Below are positions 53,606 to 64,000 of a stretch of DNA of 64,000 bases, one piece after another. The notes below the pieces were generated by a model. It made no database searches, was not told the origin of the DNA, and saw only the letters and a list, made by a program, of their open reading frames with translations. The DNA is taken from NCBI RefSeq assembly GCF_001625305.1, contig NW_017802713.1, positions 2,601,098-2,665,097 on the forward strand, given 5' to 3'. Positions within the stretch are counted from its first letter, which is position 1. Each line of letters begins with the position of its first letter. This DNA is from Branchiostoma belcheri (taxonomy: Eukaryota > Chordata > Leptocardii > Amphioxiformes > Branchiostomatidae). Position numbers and translations under genes: made by a program.

Positions 53606-54867
53606 CTCAAGTTCAAAACTGCAAGTTCAAAACACAATAAAAGCTCAGAACTCAAGGTTTCCACTACCCATGGTGGCAAACATGTCTGTGTTACACAATC
53701 TCCCACTGTTGGGCCTCCTCCACCTGATGATAACAATCAGGAAAATAGTGATTGGCAAATTAAAGATGGCAATATGGAAACAAGGACCCAAGACTGCTAT
53801 GAAGGCTAAAGTTACAAACCACATCGCTGGGCACTGATAAACAGATACACATGCCATGCCAGTCTTTCATAATCCATTGATGTAAAAGTGTCTTCTACAG
53901 AACAGCTGTGGAAATTATGGACAGTGTTGCATTTTCCCGATCCCCCAAACTAAGTCAAATTCGCAGTTGCTATGAAAATTTAGAAGTTTTGCAGTTGTAA
54001 TACAAGCTAGATTCTTGAAGTAATCTACTGGTTAAAATTTTACAGAGTTTTACTTTCTTGTTAGATGTGTCATTTTAGGAGACAGGTGTAGATAAAACAG
54101 TCCAATGTATATTCTGTTGTGTTTTAAGATGAAAAGATTTCATTGTTCCAGTAACTGAGGATTATAATAATTTGTGCTTGAAAAGGACATAACATGTATA
54201 TCCTATATCATGTCCTTGAACATACCAATACTGTATTGAAATTGGATGAGATACGGTAGTTAGTATAAGTACATGTAAGATCTATTGGCAGGCCTTTTTT
54301 TGTGACAAAAATGATAATTTGGCAAGGTTTGGACTGGTTAAAAAAACATCCACTGGCTTTAGATGTGATTGTGTACATGTTGTAAGTTGGATATTTGACA
54401 GACTACAGACACATAGTGCATTTTCAAACTAAAAACGTGCCTATCACTGTTTTGCAATCTCCTTTTGAAAGTACATGTAGTATAATTGTTCTAATGGTAA
54501 GAGCACTGGACTGTCTTGTACTGTGTAATACACATGGCTGTGAATATGATATATATATATACAAATGTATACTACAGCACAGGGCATTACATGTTGAATC
54601 ATGATTATGAAACAGTGTAAAATGTACCTTAGGAAATGGCAATCTACATTTTTTACTGTTTTGTCACACTGTATGACTGAAAAATGTGCCACATTTCAAA
54701 CACTGACATTGTAATTGTGCATTTTTATTAGCTGAACAGACACATTTTGTTGTCAGCTTGTCACACTGTATGTGCACTGTTACTGGAGAATTATATTATA
54801 TTATGTTGCATTATAAAATCCAGCCATGTTTTCTGTTGTTGCTCTTGCTGCCTCTTCCTCCTCAACA
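53225..54867. repeat. Tandem duplication unit A
   Basis: 1,643 bp from one GGCCACACC MITE to the next. Contains no gene; short frames inside also occur in unit B but with frameshifts. Confidence 0.92.
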
Positions 54868-57316
54868 TAAGGCCACACCAATTTAATTTCTTGGTTAACG
54901 GATTCGCCCGCTTCATTTTATTTCTGATTTGCAAATAAAAATAAAAACTCAGAATCAACTGCAAAAATGCTCATATTTTGCCCTGAACAGTTCAAAACAG
55001 TCCTTTTCATCCTAGTTGTTACAGTTATTCCATCTTTTTAAGCAGTGGTATCATTAAAAGTTAAAAAAAAAAGATTGTTTAAATTTTGAACCAGTCTGGT
55101 GTGTTGACTTCATGTCTCCTATTATAGTACCATTTGGGCCATAATAGGATGCCTAGGCGTGTTTTTATTTTTATTTTTCGCCTGCCCGCTCCAATATTTT
55201 TCTAGAAAAATCTGTTAACCAAGAAATAAAATTGGTGTGGCCTTACTCAAGTTCAAAACTGCAAGTTCAAAACACAATAAAAGCTCAGAACTTAGGGTTT
55301 CCACTACCCATGGTGGCAAACTTGCCTGTGTTACACAATCTCCCACTGTTGGGCCTCCTCCACCTGATGATAACAATCAGGAAAATAGTATTGGCAAATT
55401 AAAGATGGCAATATAGAAACAAGGACCCAAGACTGCTATGAAGGCTAAAGTTACAAACCACATTGCTGGGCACTGATAAACAGCTACAGTACACATGCCA
55501 TGCCAGTCTTTCATAATCCATGGATGTACATTTGTAAAAGTGTCTTCTACAGAACAGCTGTGGAAATTATGGACAGTGTTGCATTTTCCCGATCCCCCAA
55601 ACTAAGTCAAATTCGCAGTTGCTATGAAAATTTAGAAGTTTTGCAGTTGTAATACAAGCTAGATTCTTGAAGTAATCTACTGGTTAAAATTTTACAGAGT
55701 TTTACTTTCTTGTTAATGTGCCATTTTAGGGGACAGGTTTAGTTAAAACAGTCCAATGTATATTCTGTTGTGTTTTAAGATGAAAGATTTCATTGTTCCA
55801 GTAACTGAGGATTAATACTTATTTGTGCTTGAAAAGGACATAACATCTATAGCCTATATCATGTCCTTGAACATACCAATACTGTATTGCAATTTGATGA
55901 GATACACTGTAGATAGTTTAAGTAAGATCTATTGGCAGGCTTTTTATGGGTTCACCACACCACGAAGTGGTGTGGTGAAACCATATTGCTTTTTCTGATG
56001 TTTCTTCTTCTTCTCCTCCTCCTGCCATTTTTTAAATGGATTCAGCTTCTTCATTTTAGGGCCCAAGGTCCTGAAATTTGGTATGGAGGTACAGTGGGCA
56101 AATACCCCTAGGCGTTTTTTAAATTATTGTGATACAGGCTTTTAGAATGGTTTTATTTGAGTTTTTTGGCTGTGTTATAGCAAATGTATTACTGTATTAG
56201 TGTGCCTTGTTTACCACGTTTGGGCATTGAGTCATCACAATGGAATGCAGGGCATCAACCAATAGGCATGCAGCTTTCCTCTATTCTTCTTGCTGATTGG
56301 CTGTTGGGATTTAACTTGATTAACACCTGCATAGATCATTTCCACCTGCACAGAGCATTTCTTGCTGATTGGCTGTTGGGATTTAACTTGATTAACACCT
56401 GCACAGCGCATTTCCATACTGACAGTATGTCTGTATTCAAGTGTTTTGGTAGGTATTTCAAGCTTTCCTGCTCCAGCATTGGAATGCGGGGCATGGACGT
56501 TTTTTTTATTTTGAAAATCAACAGTTTGCATTATGCAATTAAAAATCCTAACCAATAAAGTAGGGAATAGCTATCCAACTGTTGTTTTAGTTGTATTTTA
56601 CTTCATATTATAGTTATATCAATGTAAATCATTGTTTTCCCTTGTGTTTCTCATTCTTTCCCTGCCATGTCGTAAAATGTGGTGAACCCATCGCTGTATT
56701 TGCTCCAAAGCAAATATTGGCCTTTCTAGTTTGTATTTTGTTTTGAGACAAAAATGATAATTTGGCGGTTAGGTTTGGACTGGTTAAAAAAACATCCACT
56801 GGCTTTAGATGTGATTGTGTACATGTTGTAAATTGGATATTTGACAGACTACAGACACGTAGTGCATTTTCAAACTAAAAACGTGCCTATCACAGTTTTG
56901 CAATCTCCTTTTGAAAGTACATGTAGTATAATTGTTCTACTGGTAAGAGCACTGGACTGTCTTGTACTGTGTAATACACATGGCTGTGAATATGATATAT
57001 ATAAAAATGTATACTACAGCACAGGGCATTACATGTTGAATCATGAAACTTCAGTGTAAAATGTACCTTGAATGGCTTAGGAAATGGCAATCTACATTTT
57101 TTACTGTTTTGTCGCACTGTATGACTGAAAATTGTGCCACATTTGAAAACACTGACGTTGTAATTGTGCATTGTTATTAGCTGAACAGACACATTTTGTT
57201 TTCAGCTTGTCACACTGTATGTGGACTGTTACTGGAGAAGTATATTATATTATGTTGCATTATAAAATCCAGCCATGTTTTCTGTTGTTGCTCTTGCTGC
57301 CTCTTCCTCCTCAACA
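54868..57316. repeat. Tandem duplication unit B
   Basis: 2,449 bp, colinear and ~95% similar by eye with unit A, beginning with MITE 54868-55245. The extra length is the insertion at 55946-56691 plus ~55 bp beside it. Confidence 0.92.
55946..56691. mobile_element. Insertion in unit B with ATGGGTTCACCACA inverted ends
   Basis: ATGGGTTCACCACA at 55946-55959 and TGTGGTGAACCCAT at 56678-56691 are exact inverted repeats. Just inside is a small hairpin CACCACACCACGAAGTGG. A 72-bp unit (CTTGCTGATTGGCTGTTGGG) is tandem at 56289 and 56361. Absent from unit A, so it arrived after the duplication. No transposase seen. Confidence 0.85.
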
Positions 57317-57690
57317 TAAGGCCACACCAATTTAATTTCTTGGTTAACGGATTAGCCGCTTCATTTTTTTCTGATTTGCAAATAAAAATAAAAATCCAGA
57401 ATCAACTGCAAAATGCTCATATTGTGCCCTGAACAGTTAAAAACAGTCCTTTTCATCCTAGTTGTTACAGTTATTCCATCTTTCAATGCAATGGTATCAT
57501 TAAAAGTTCAAAATTCATTGTTTAAATTTTGAACCAGCCTGGTGTGTTGACTTCATGGCTCCTATCGTACCATTTTGGGCAATAATAGGATGCCTAGGCC
57601 TGTTTTTATTTTTATTTTTTTTTCGCCCGCCCGCTCCATTATTTTTCTAGAAAAATCTGTTAACCAAGAAATTAAATTGGTGTGGCCTAA
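57317..57690. mobile_element. GGCCACACC-family MITE closing the tandem duplication
   Basis: TAA-GGCCACACCAATTTAATT ... AATTAAATTGGTGTGGCC-TAA. The downstream flank is not duplicated. Confidence 0.92.
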
Positions 57691-60400
57691 GAACAAAATA
57701 CTAACTTCTCTATTCTTTTAACTGTGATATCTTTGTGCAATTCATAGATTGGGTATACCAACATTTGACTTCCCATTATTCTGTGACGTGATTATTGTAC
57801 TGTTTTAACTGCTGCTACCGGTATCTTCCTCAGGCAAAAATATCCATTCAAATGCTATATACATTGTACCTGTAAATCCATTTACATGATACTCTGTCAT
57901 ACAACATGACGTGTATAATACACATGATGTATAACTTGATACAAACCAGAGTTAGTAATTATTTGGTATGACCGGAGCTGCAACTAGGTATGATGTGCAC
58001 ATGTCGTGTGGTAGTGTGTCAATTACCACATGCATAACAAAACTGTTGTAACATGTTTCGTGTGCTGACATAAAGATGAAACAGTAATAATTGTTTGGAC
58101 TTTAGCTTGTACATGTAAACAAAGGGGAGAAAGATTACCAGGATTTATAGGTCATTATGTTAAAACAGTGTAATATTATTACATGCATAAACAGCATTGT
58201 TAAAATGCTGCAAGGTGAACTTACACTTGTCTGAGCAGTTGCTTGAGTAAGAGTTTTCTTGTGAAGAGCAAGAAGAGTTGTGTCAAAAAGAAAGATGTAT
58301 ATGTAAGAATAGTATAAGTGGTCACTTTCAGTGCCAGTATACATGATGTAAATACTTGACTTTTGCAACAGAATAGGAAAAAAGTTTGAAACATGTAAAT
58401 GTAACACAGTTCTCAAGAATCAAACTCTCGGAGCATTGTATCACTAGTGTATGTATACCAGGTGGGAATACAAACTCAACTGATTGGTGTTACAGAATGT
58501 ATACGTTTCTTGCCCACGAATGTTCAGTTTTGCACTTGTCACATTCTTCAGCTTTGACAAGTCTTTGTATGTTTGAAAAGCACCATGCCACAAAAATATA
58601 CATTGCCATATATGTATTAGCATTGTCATTGATGTTCTCACTCAAAATATGCGAGTTCAGGTTCCAACTATGCATGTTTTAGGTCAAAGGTAAAGACCCT
58701 AGTTCTTGTCTAGGTCAGGCTTTAGTTAAATATGCAGTGTTTTGTTTATGTTTCAGGGGCATTCAACTTTTACCCACAATGCATCATATTGCACATGTGC
58801 AGTTGGAACCTTGAACCTGCTTATTACAGTTGAACATATATTAATTTGAGATTGAAGGGTTTGTAACTTTGAGATCATGCCAGTTCAGTCTGTTGGGTTT
58901 TGGATTTGAATTACTTATATATTGCTGAAGTAGACTTATCAACAAGACAACAGTGAAAAAGGTTGTATAATCTTAGGGTACACAATGTTTCTGCTCGTAT
59001 AACCAGTAGCCAATTTTCCTAATAATATAGTAAATTTAGTAATATCCCACTATCATCATCTTGTCCTATTTCTGAAGTTTTTGAAGTACTCTAGAATTAG
59101 GGGGAACCAGTACAATTATTTGCTGTGGTCCTAGTAACCATCATATAATTATGGATTGGATACCTTTAGTTATATGGCCATTCCACAAATACATTGGGGA
59201 AGGGGCATTTTAGATAACTTGCCAGTAAGAAGTTTTAACACTTTTCAATTGGTATCACAACACACCCACAACAAATGCATCATTTCAATTTGTCATTTTT
59301 CACCCACCACACCAACACATGGTTTTATTGGTATGTATTAAAACGTTACCACTTGTTTAACTTTGGAAGTTAGGTAATACATGTATCTGTTACTCTTATT
59401 CACATGACTGTGAACAGTAACAAAGCTGCTGGGGTGTACATGTTTACTAAAAATAAAAGATTACTTTGTATCACATGAAGTCCTCTTTCTTGCCTTGACC
59501 ATTGATATATATGTAGGCTTAATTTTTGTATGTTTATCTTTAATATGCATACCGTTAGTGTTTCTCCCACGTCTGGCACCTTTTATGACCACTTGATTCT
59601 ATAATAACTTAATTTCTACCTAACATCTGCTTGGAGATGGGGAGGGACTTTGCAATTGCGTTGTCTCGATTTTGTACCCGACATCTGCTTGGAGATGGGG
59701 AGGGAGGGGGCACATCTTGGGCTGGTCACTGGGAAGGGGGCAACAAATATAAATTATTTTGCACTGTTGTATCAGTCTGTGTTCATGGACGTACTGAGTA
59801 TGTAAATAATAACCTAAGTGCAGCAGAGGGAAGGGAGGGGACGAAAAAAGACTGGGATAGAAAGCTGGGTTACCCGGCCATACGTAAATTTGTATGACGT
59901 CGCTGGGCGTACAAAAGGGGCTACAATGATTTCCTACGGAAATAACATCGTAAAGAACCGTTTGGATAAAAAAGGAACACTTCCATAACCCGAGACAACA
60001 TTTGGGGATACTCGCATGCACGTTAGGGCTCACACAAAGACGGAATAAACTGTACATGCGAGGGATGCTTTGTTACGATTGTGACGCGCCGGATTGAGTA
60101 CTTAGAATGCTCCATACAAAAAGTCGTAGAAAGGTCACGATACGTCAAATGAGACCATACAATGTATCTCCGTAATCAGAAAGGTACAGAGAACCTTGTG
60201 TAGTTCAAACAATGACTTCAACTTATACTGGATCCACGGATTAACGCGTCAAAGTTCGCCCTTACTCAGAATTTAGGCGGTTTCCGCCATGTTGTTTTTG
60301 ACTGAAATACGCACCACATGGGGGTTTCGTGGCACCCGGTTGCGCATCTGTTTCCGGGTCACACCAGGGGTCACACTATCGAGTACACTGTCAGACGACG
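57691..60400. other. Spacer without recognised genes
   Basis: AT-rich DNA. A 25-bp word (ACATCTGCTTGGAGATGGGG...) is repeated at 59622 and 59681. A GC-richer patch at ~60270-60360 contains GCGGTTTCCGCCATGTTG (YY1-like CCGCCATGTTG) and could be a promoter, but no coding exon follows it in the window. Confidence 0.4.
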
Positions 60401-62850
60401 TGGAGGCAAATTCTCCGTCATAAATATGTGAACATACAGTCTAAACAGTTAATAAGTTGAAAGTGTATAATACCTTTGAAAGTGTATAATACCTTTGACA
60501 CAGTTTTTAAACGGAAAAGTCCTCCCTTATAACTGCGTGAATACACAATCTAAATAGTGTAGACTTGAAGTGTGTAATACCATTGACAATGTTTTCGGAC
60601 GTTTCCTCTATAAAATTAGTGCGAGACTATACAGTCCAAACAGTGTACTTTGAAAGTGTGTCACACGATTGACACAGGTCAAGTTGGAAGGCAAGTTCTC
60701 CGTCATAATTGCTTGCATGTACAGTTTAAAGTAAGCAATGGATAGCTTGACAGAATGTCATATCATTGATACAGCTTTCAGACGGAAAAACTTTTTAATC
60801 ACAAGTAGGTGAACATACAGCCTGAAGAGTGAAGACTTTGAATTAAAGCGTGGCATTTCACACAATTTTCCGTCGTAAGTGAGTTCATATACACTTTAAA
60901 TAGTATTTACTTTGATAGTGACGGAAAATGTTCCCACCATTTGAGGGTTAATACAGTGTATACTTTGAAAGTGTGTCATACATCTGCACAATGTTTTTTC
61001 GTCGCTTGTGCGCTGGAGGATGTGCAGCCAAAGTTGAACGTGCCCCTTGAATATTGTCGCCCGTGAAGTTAATCTGTAACGTTATAACATTATAGTCGGC
61101 TGCACAGAATTCGAAGGACAGGTCGGCGATGTGACGTTAAGTGCGGCTGCATTCCGCAGGTGTTTTCAATGGGGATGTTACATATTTTATTCTGCTGATC
61201 AAGTGAAAATGATGAGTTTTCTTTGACATGAGTAGTGGCGGGATAAAATATGTGAACATACAGTCTAAACAGTGAATTGTTGGAAAGTGTGTCATACCTT
61301 TGACACGGAAAAGTCCAGCCTCATAGCTGCGTGATATACAGTCGAAACTTCTAAACAATACATACATTGCTTTGCCATTGTGTCATACCATTGACACAGT
61401 TTTGGACGGAAAAGTATTTCAATCACAAGTAGGTAAACAATGGAAAGAAAAATATGCTTTTAAAGCGTGTTATACGATTGACACAGTTGTCAGACGGTAA
61501 AGTTTCCGTCAAAGTGCGTGTGTATACAGTCTAACTATAGTCAACCATTGACACAGTTTAAGACGGAAAGTACTGTGTCATAACTGCGTGATTATACAAT
61601 CTAAATAGTGTACACTTTAAGTATGTCATACCATATGCATCGACAATGTTTTAGGACGGAATTCGAAAACTGTTCCTCTATAAAATGAGTGCGCTACTAT
61701 GCAGTCCAACTTTGACAGTGTGTCATACGGATTGACACAGTTTTTGGAAGGCAAGTTCTCCATCATAATTGCGTGCATGAACAGTCTAAACAGTGAATAC
61801 CTTTTTTTTTTGAAACATATAATGACAAGACGCGGTGGCGACACACTCAACTTAAACTTATATTATATAATAATTGTGAATACCTTGACAGGATGTCATA
61901 TCATTGACACATTTTTTGGCCGGAAAAGTTTTCCGTCATAAGTATGTGAACATACTGTATAAACAGTGAAGAACACAGTTTTTAAACGGAAAAGTCTTCC
62001 GTCATAACTGCGTGGATATATACAGTCGAAACAATGCATACTTTGCTTTGACATTGTGTCATGCCATTGGCACAGTTTTAGACGTATAGGTTTAAAAACT
62101 ATACATTTATTTTTATTAAAAAGTGTGTCATACGATTGACACAGTTTTTGGAAGGCAAGTTCTCCGTCATAATTGCTTGCATGAACAATCTAAACAGTGA
62201 ATACCTTCAAGTTGACAGGATGCCATATCATTGACACGATTTTCGGATTGAAAAGATTTCCGTCATAAGTATGTGAACAGACAGTCTAACAGTGAAGACT
62301 TTGAAAGTGTGTCATGGTGGAAAAGTCCTCCGTCGTAACTGTATGCATATACAGTTGAAACAGAGCATACTTTGCTTTGACATTGCATCATACCATTGAC
62401 ACAGTTTTGGGATGGAAAGCTCTCCGTCATATATCGATATCTTAGTGAATATACAGTCAAAACAGTGTATACCTTGATATTTTGTCAAACCATTGACACA
62501 ATTTTCCGGCATAAAACTTTTTCTTCATAAGTGCATAACTATATAATATAAACATTGTATAGCGGTACTTTGGCAGTGTGTCATACTATTGACACAGTTT
62601 TCGGGTGGAAACGTTTTCCGTCATCAGTGGGTGAATATACAGTCTAAACAGTATATATTTTGCCAATGTGCCATACCATTGACAAAGATTTCAGACGGAA
62701 AATGTTTCCGTCATAAGTGGGTGAATATACTTTAAACAGTATTTACATTGACAGTGTGTCATACCATTGACAGTTTGACACAGTTTTCAGACGGAAAATG
62801 TTTCCATCATTTCCATCATCAGGTTAGCCAGGGTTAGCATACTGTCAAAC
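60400..62850. repeat. Satellite-like array of ~86-97-bp units
   Basis: Many diverged copies of GTGTCATACCATTGACACAG, TTTTCAGACGGAAAAG, TTCCGTCATAAGTGYGTGAA, TATACAGTCTAAACAGTG. Neighbouring units measured from GACACAG to GACACAG are 88, 86 and 97 bp. Open frames here are by-products. Confidence 0.88.
60955..61126. repeat. Border segment of the satellite, copy 1
   Basis: GTGCGCTGGAGGATGTGCAG, GTTGAACGTGCCCCTTGAAT, TATAGTCGGCTGCACAG, AGGACAGGTCGG. Same order as 62851-63030. Confidence 0.93.
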
Positions 62851-63030
62851 AGTGTATACTTTGAAGTGTGTCATACAGCTGAATATGCACAATGTTGTTT
62901 TTTTTTCGTCCCCTGTGCGCTGGAGGATGTGCAGCCGAAGTTGAACGTGCCCCTTGAATATTGGCGCCCGCGAAGTTCTGTGGTTCTGTAACGTTATAGT
63001 CGGCTGCACAGAATTTGAAGGACAGGTCGG
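62851..63030. repeat. Border segment of the satellite, copy 2
   Basis: Same segment as 60955-61126, about 1,900 bp downstream, with a few indels. Marks a higher-order unit. Confidence 0.93.
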
Positions 63031-63180
63031 CACTTAGAGTGCATCCTGGATACGGACCTACTCTATCCCAAAGAGATCGCACCTCAGAGCGCATCCTCGA
63101 TACGGACTTACTCTACCAAGAAGACGTCGCACTTAGAGCGCATCCAGGATACGGACTTGCTCTATCTAAAGAGGACGGTC
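63031..63180. repeat. Three tandem ~49-bp units
   Basis: GCACTTAGAGYGCATCC, GGATACGGACYTACTCTA and a purine spacer, three times, directly after the border segment. Confidence 0.9.
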
Positions 63181-63371
63181 CCAGCAAGTTAAGATATACC
63201 GCAAACCCACACCGCAATAGCAGTTCAAACTTGTTTCATAATGACTTTTACCAACAAAGATAAACTTACAAGAGAAGGTTTAAATTCTGTTGTCTAAGGC
63301 GCTATATCATTCGTATTTCACCTGTGTCATTGGAATGATACAGCCTTGAACAACAGAATTTGCATGATGGT

Positions 63372-63905
63372 TATTGGAATGACATATCTGCCATGTTAAG
63401 GCTATGTCATTCCTATGACACAGGTAAAATATCTGCCGTCTTAGGGCTATGTCATTCCTATGACACAGGTAAAATATCTGCCGTCTTAGGGCTATGTCAT
63501 TCCTATGACACAGGTAAAATATCTGCCGTCTTAGGGCTATGTCATTCCTATGACACAGGTAAAATATCTGCCGTCTTAGGGCTATGTCATTCCTATGACA
63601 CAGGTAAAATATCTGCCGCCTTAGGGCTATGTCATTCCTATGACACAGGTAAAATATTTGCCGTCTTAAGGCTATATAATTTCTATGACACAGGTAAAAT
63701 ATCTGCCGTCTTAAGGCTATGTCATTCCTGTGACACAGGTAAAATATCTGCCGGCTATGTCATTCCTATGACACAGGTGGAAATTCTGCTGTTCAGGGCT
63801 ATATCATTCCAATGGCTCAGGTGACATATATCTGCCATGTTAAGGCTATGTCATTCCTATGACACAGGTGGGAATTCTCTTGTTCAGGGCTATATCATTC
63901 AAGTG
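63372..63905. repeat. 45-bp minisatellite (about 10-12 copies)
   Basis: Unit TGTCATTCCTATGACACAGG + TAAAATATCTGCCGTCTTAG + GGCTA. The first six units are almost identical, then the array degenerates. Each unit contains the near-palindrome GTCATTCCTATGAC. Because 45 is a multiple of 3 the plus strand reads as a 15-residue repeat, but I see no evidence that it is coding. Confidence 0.95.
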
Positions 63906-64000
63906 ACAGGTGAAAAATCTACCGTCTTTATTTGTCAAGCAATTTTTACATGTATGTAGACATTCTAGCATTGTTCCATTTAAAGATATATGTAGTCCAA

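Noticed and set aside
60270..60360. Promoter of a further gene
   Set aside because: Only a YY1-like CCGCCATGTTG and GC content support it; no exon follows in the window. Mentioned in the spacer entry only.
63372..63905. CRISPR-like array
   Set aside because: No distinct spacers; the whole 45-bp unit repeats, in an animal genome. It is a minisatellite.

Overview
The window is animal (eukaryotic) genomic DNA. Two large multi-exon genes lie on the + strand with clean GT-AG introns. Introns and intergenic DNA are AT-rich and packed with short non-autonomous transposons, SINE heads, satellites and microsatellites. The gene families (Src kinase, PARG) and the repeat style suggest an invertebrate deuterostome, most likely a lancelet (amphioxus, Branchiostoma). 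The species is inference; no marker gene here proves it.

Layout. 1-1907: a CA microsatellite, a truncated LINE tail and otherwise unassigned upstream DNA. 1917-10506: a complete Src-family tyrosine kinase gene in 12 coding exons (539 aa; myristoylation signal, SH3, SH2, kinase, regulatory tail Tyr). 10507-18290: probable 3' UTR, then transposon-rich spacer. 18290-18624: candidate TATA-less promoter. 18625-52975: a 10-exon gene for a poly(ADP-ribose) glycohydrolase (PARG) of 2008 aa. 53225-57690: a MITE-bounded tandem duplication. 57691-60400: little recognisable. 60400-63030: a ~90-bp satellite with a duplicated 170-180 bp border. 63372-63905: a 45-bp minisatellite.

The main discovery is in the second gene. 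Its PARG catalytic domain is complete in sequence (GGG-X7-QEE signature, TGNWGCGAFGGD segment). It is split by about 1,530 extra residues, almost all encoded by one 4,473-nt exon. The insertion carries about 15 amphipathic helices that fit the PKA RII-binding pattern of A-kinase anchoring proteins, an excellent FFAT motif (EYFDAVE) for VAP/ER binding, about eight R/K-R-x-S PKA phosphorylation sites, ten copies of a Ser-rich hydrophobic motif, and a duplicated WEDL motif. The protein therefore looks like an enzyme and a multivalent PKA scaffold in one chain. The C-terminal PARG segment (LQWMAAS and the following helices) also resembles, from memory, the C-termini of vertebrate AKAP11/SPHKAP. 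This suggests those anchors may descend from a PARG-AKAP ancestor like this one.

The repeats form coherent families. Mutator-like fold-back MITEs have 9-bp target duplications. PIF/Harbinger-like MITEs have GGCCACA termini and TAA/TTA duplications. A third, unusual group shares one architecture (ends such as AGGGCTCGAAAT, a core AAATTTTAGG) while its internal repeated word differs between members. The two genes have no evident functional link beyond being adjacent and on the same strand.
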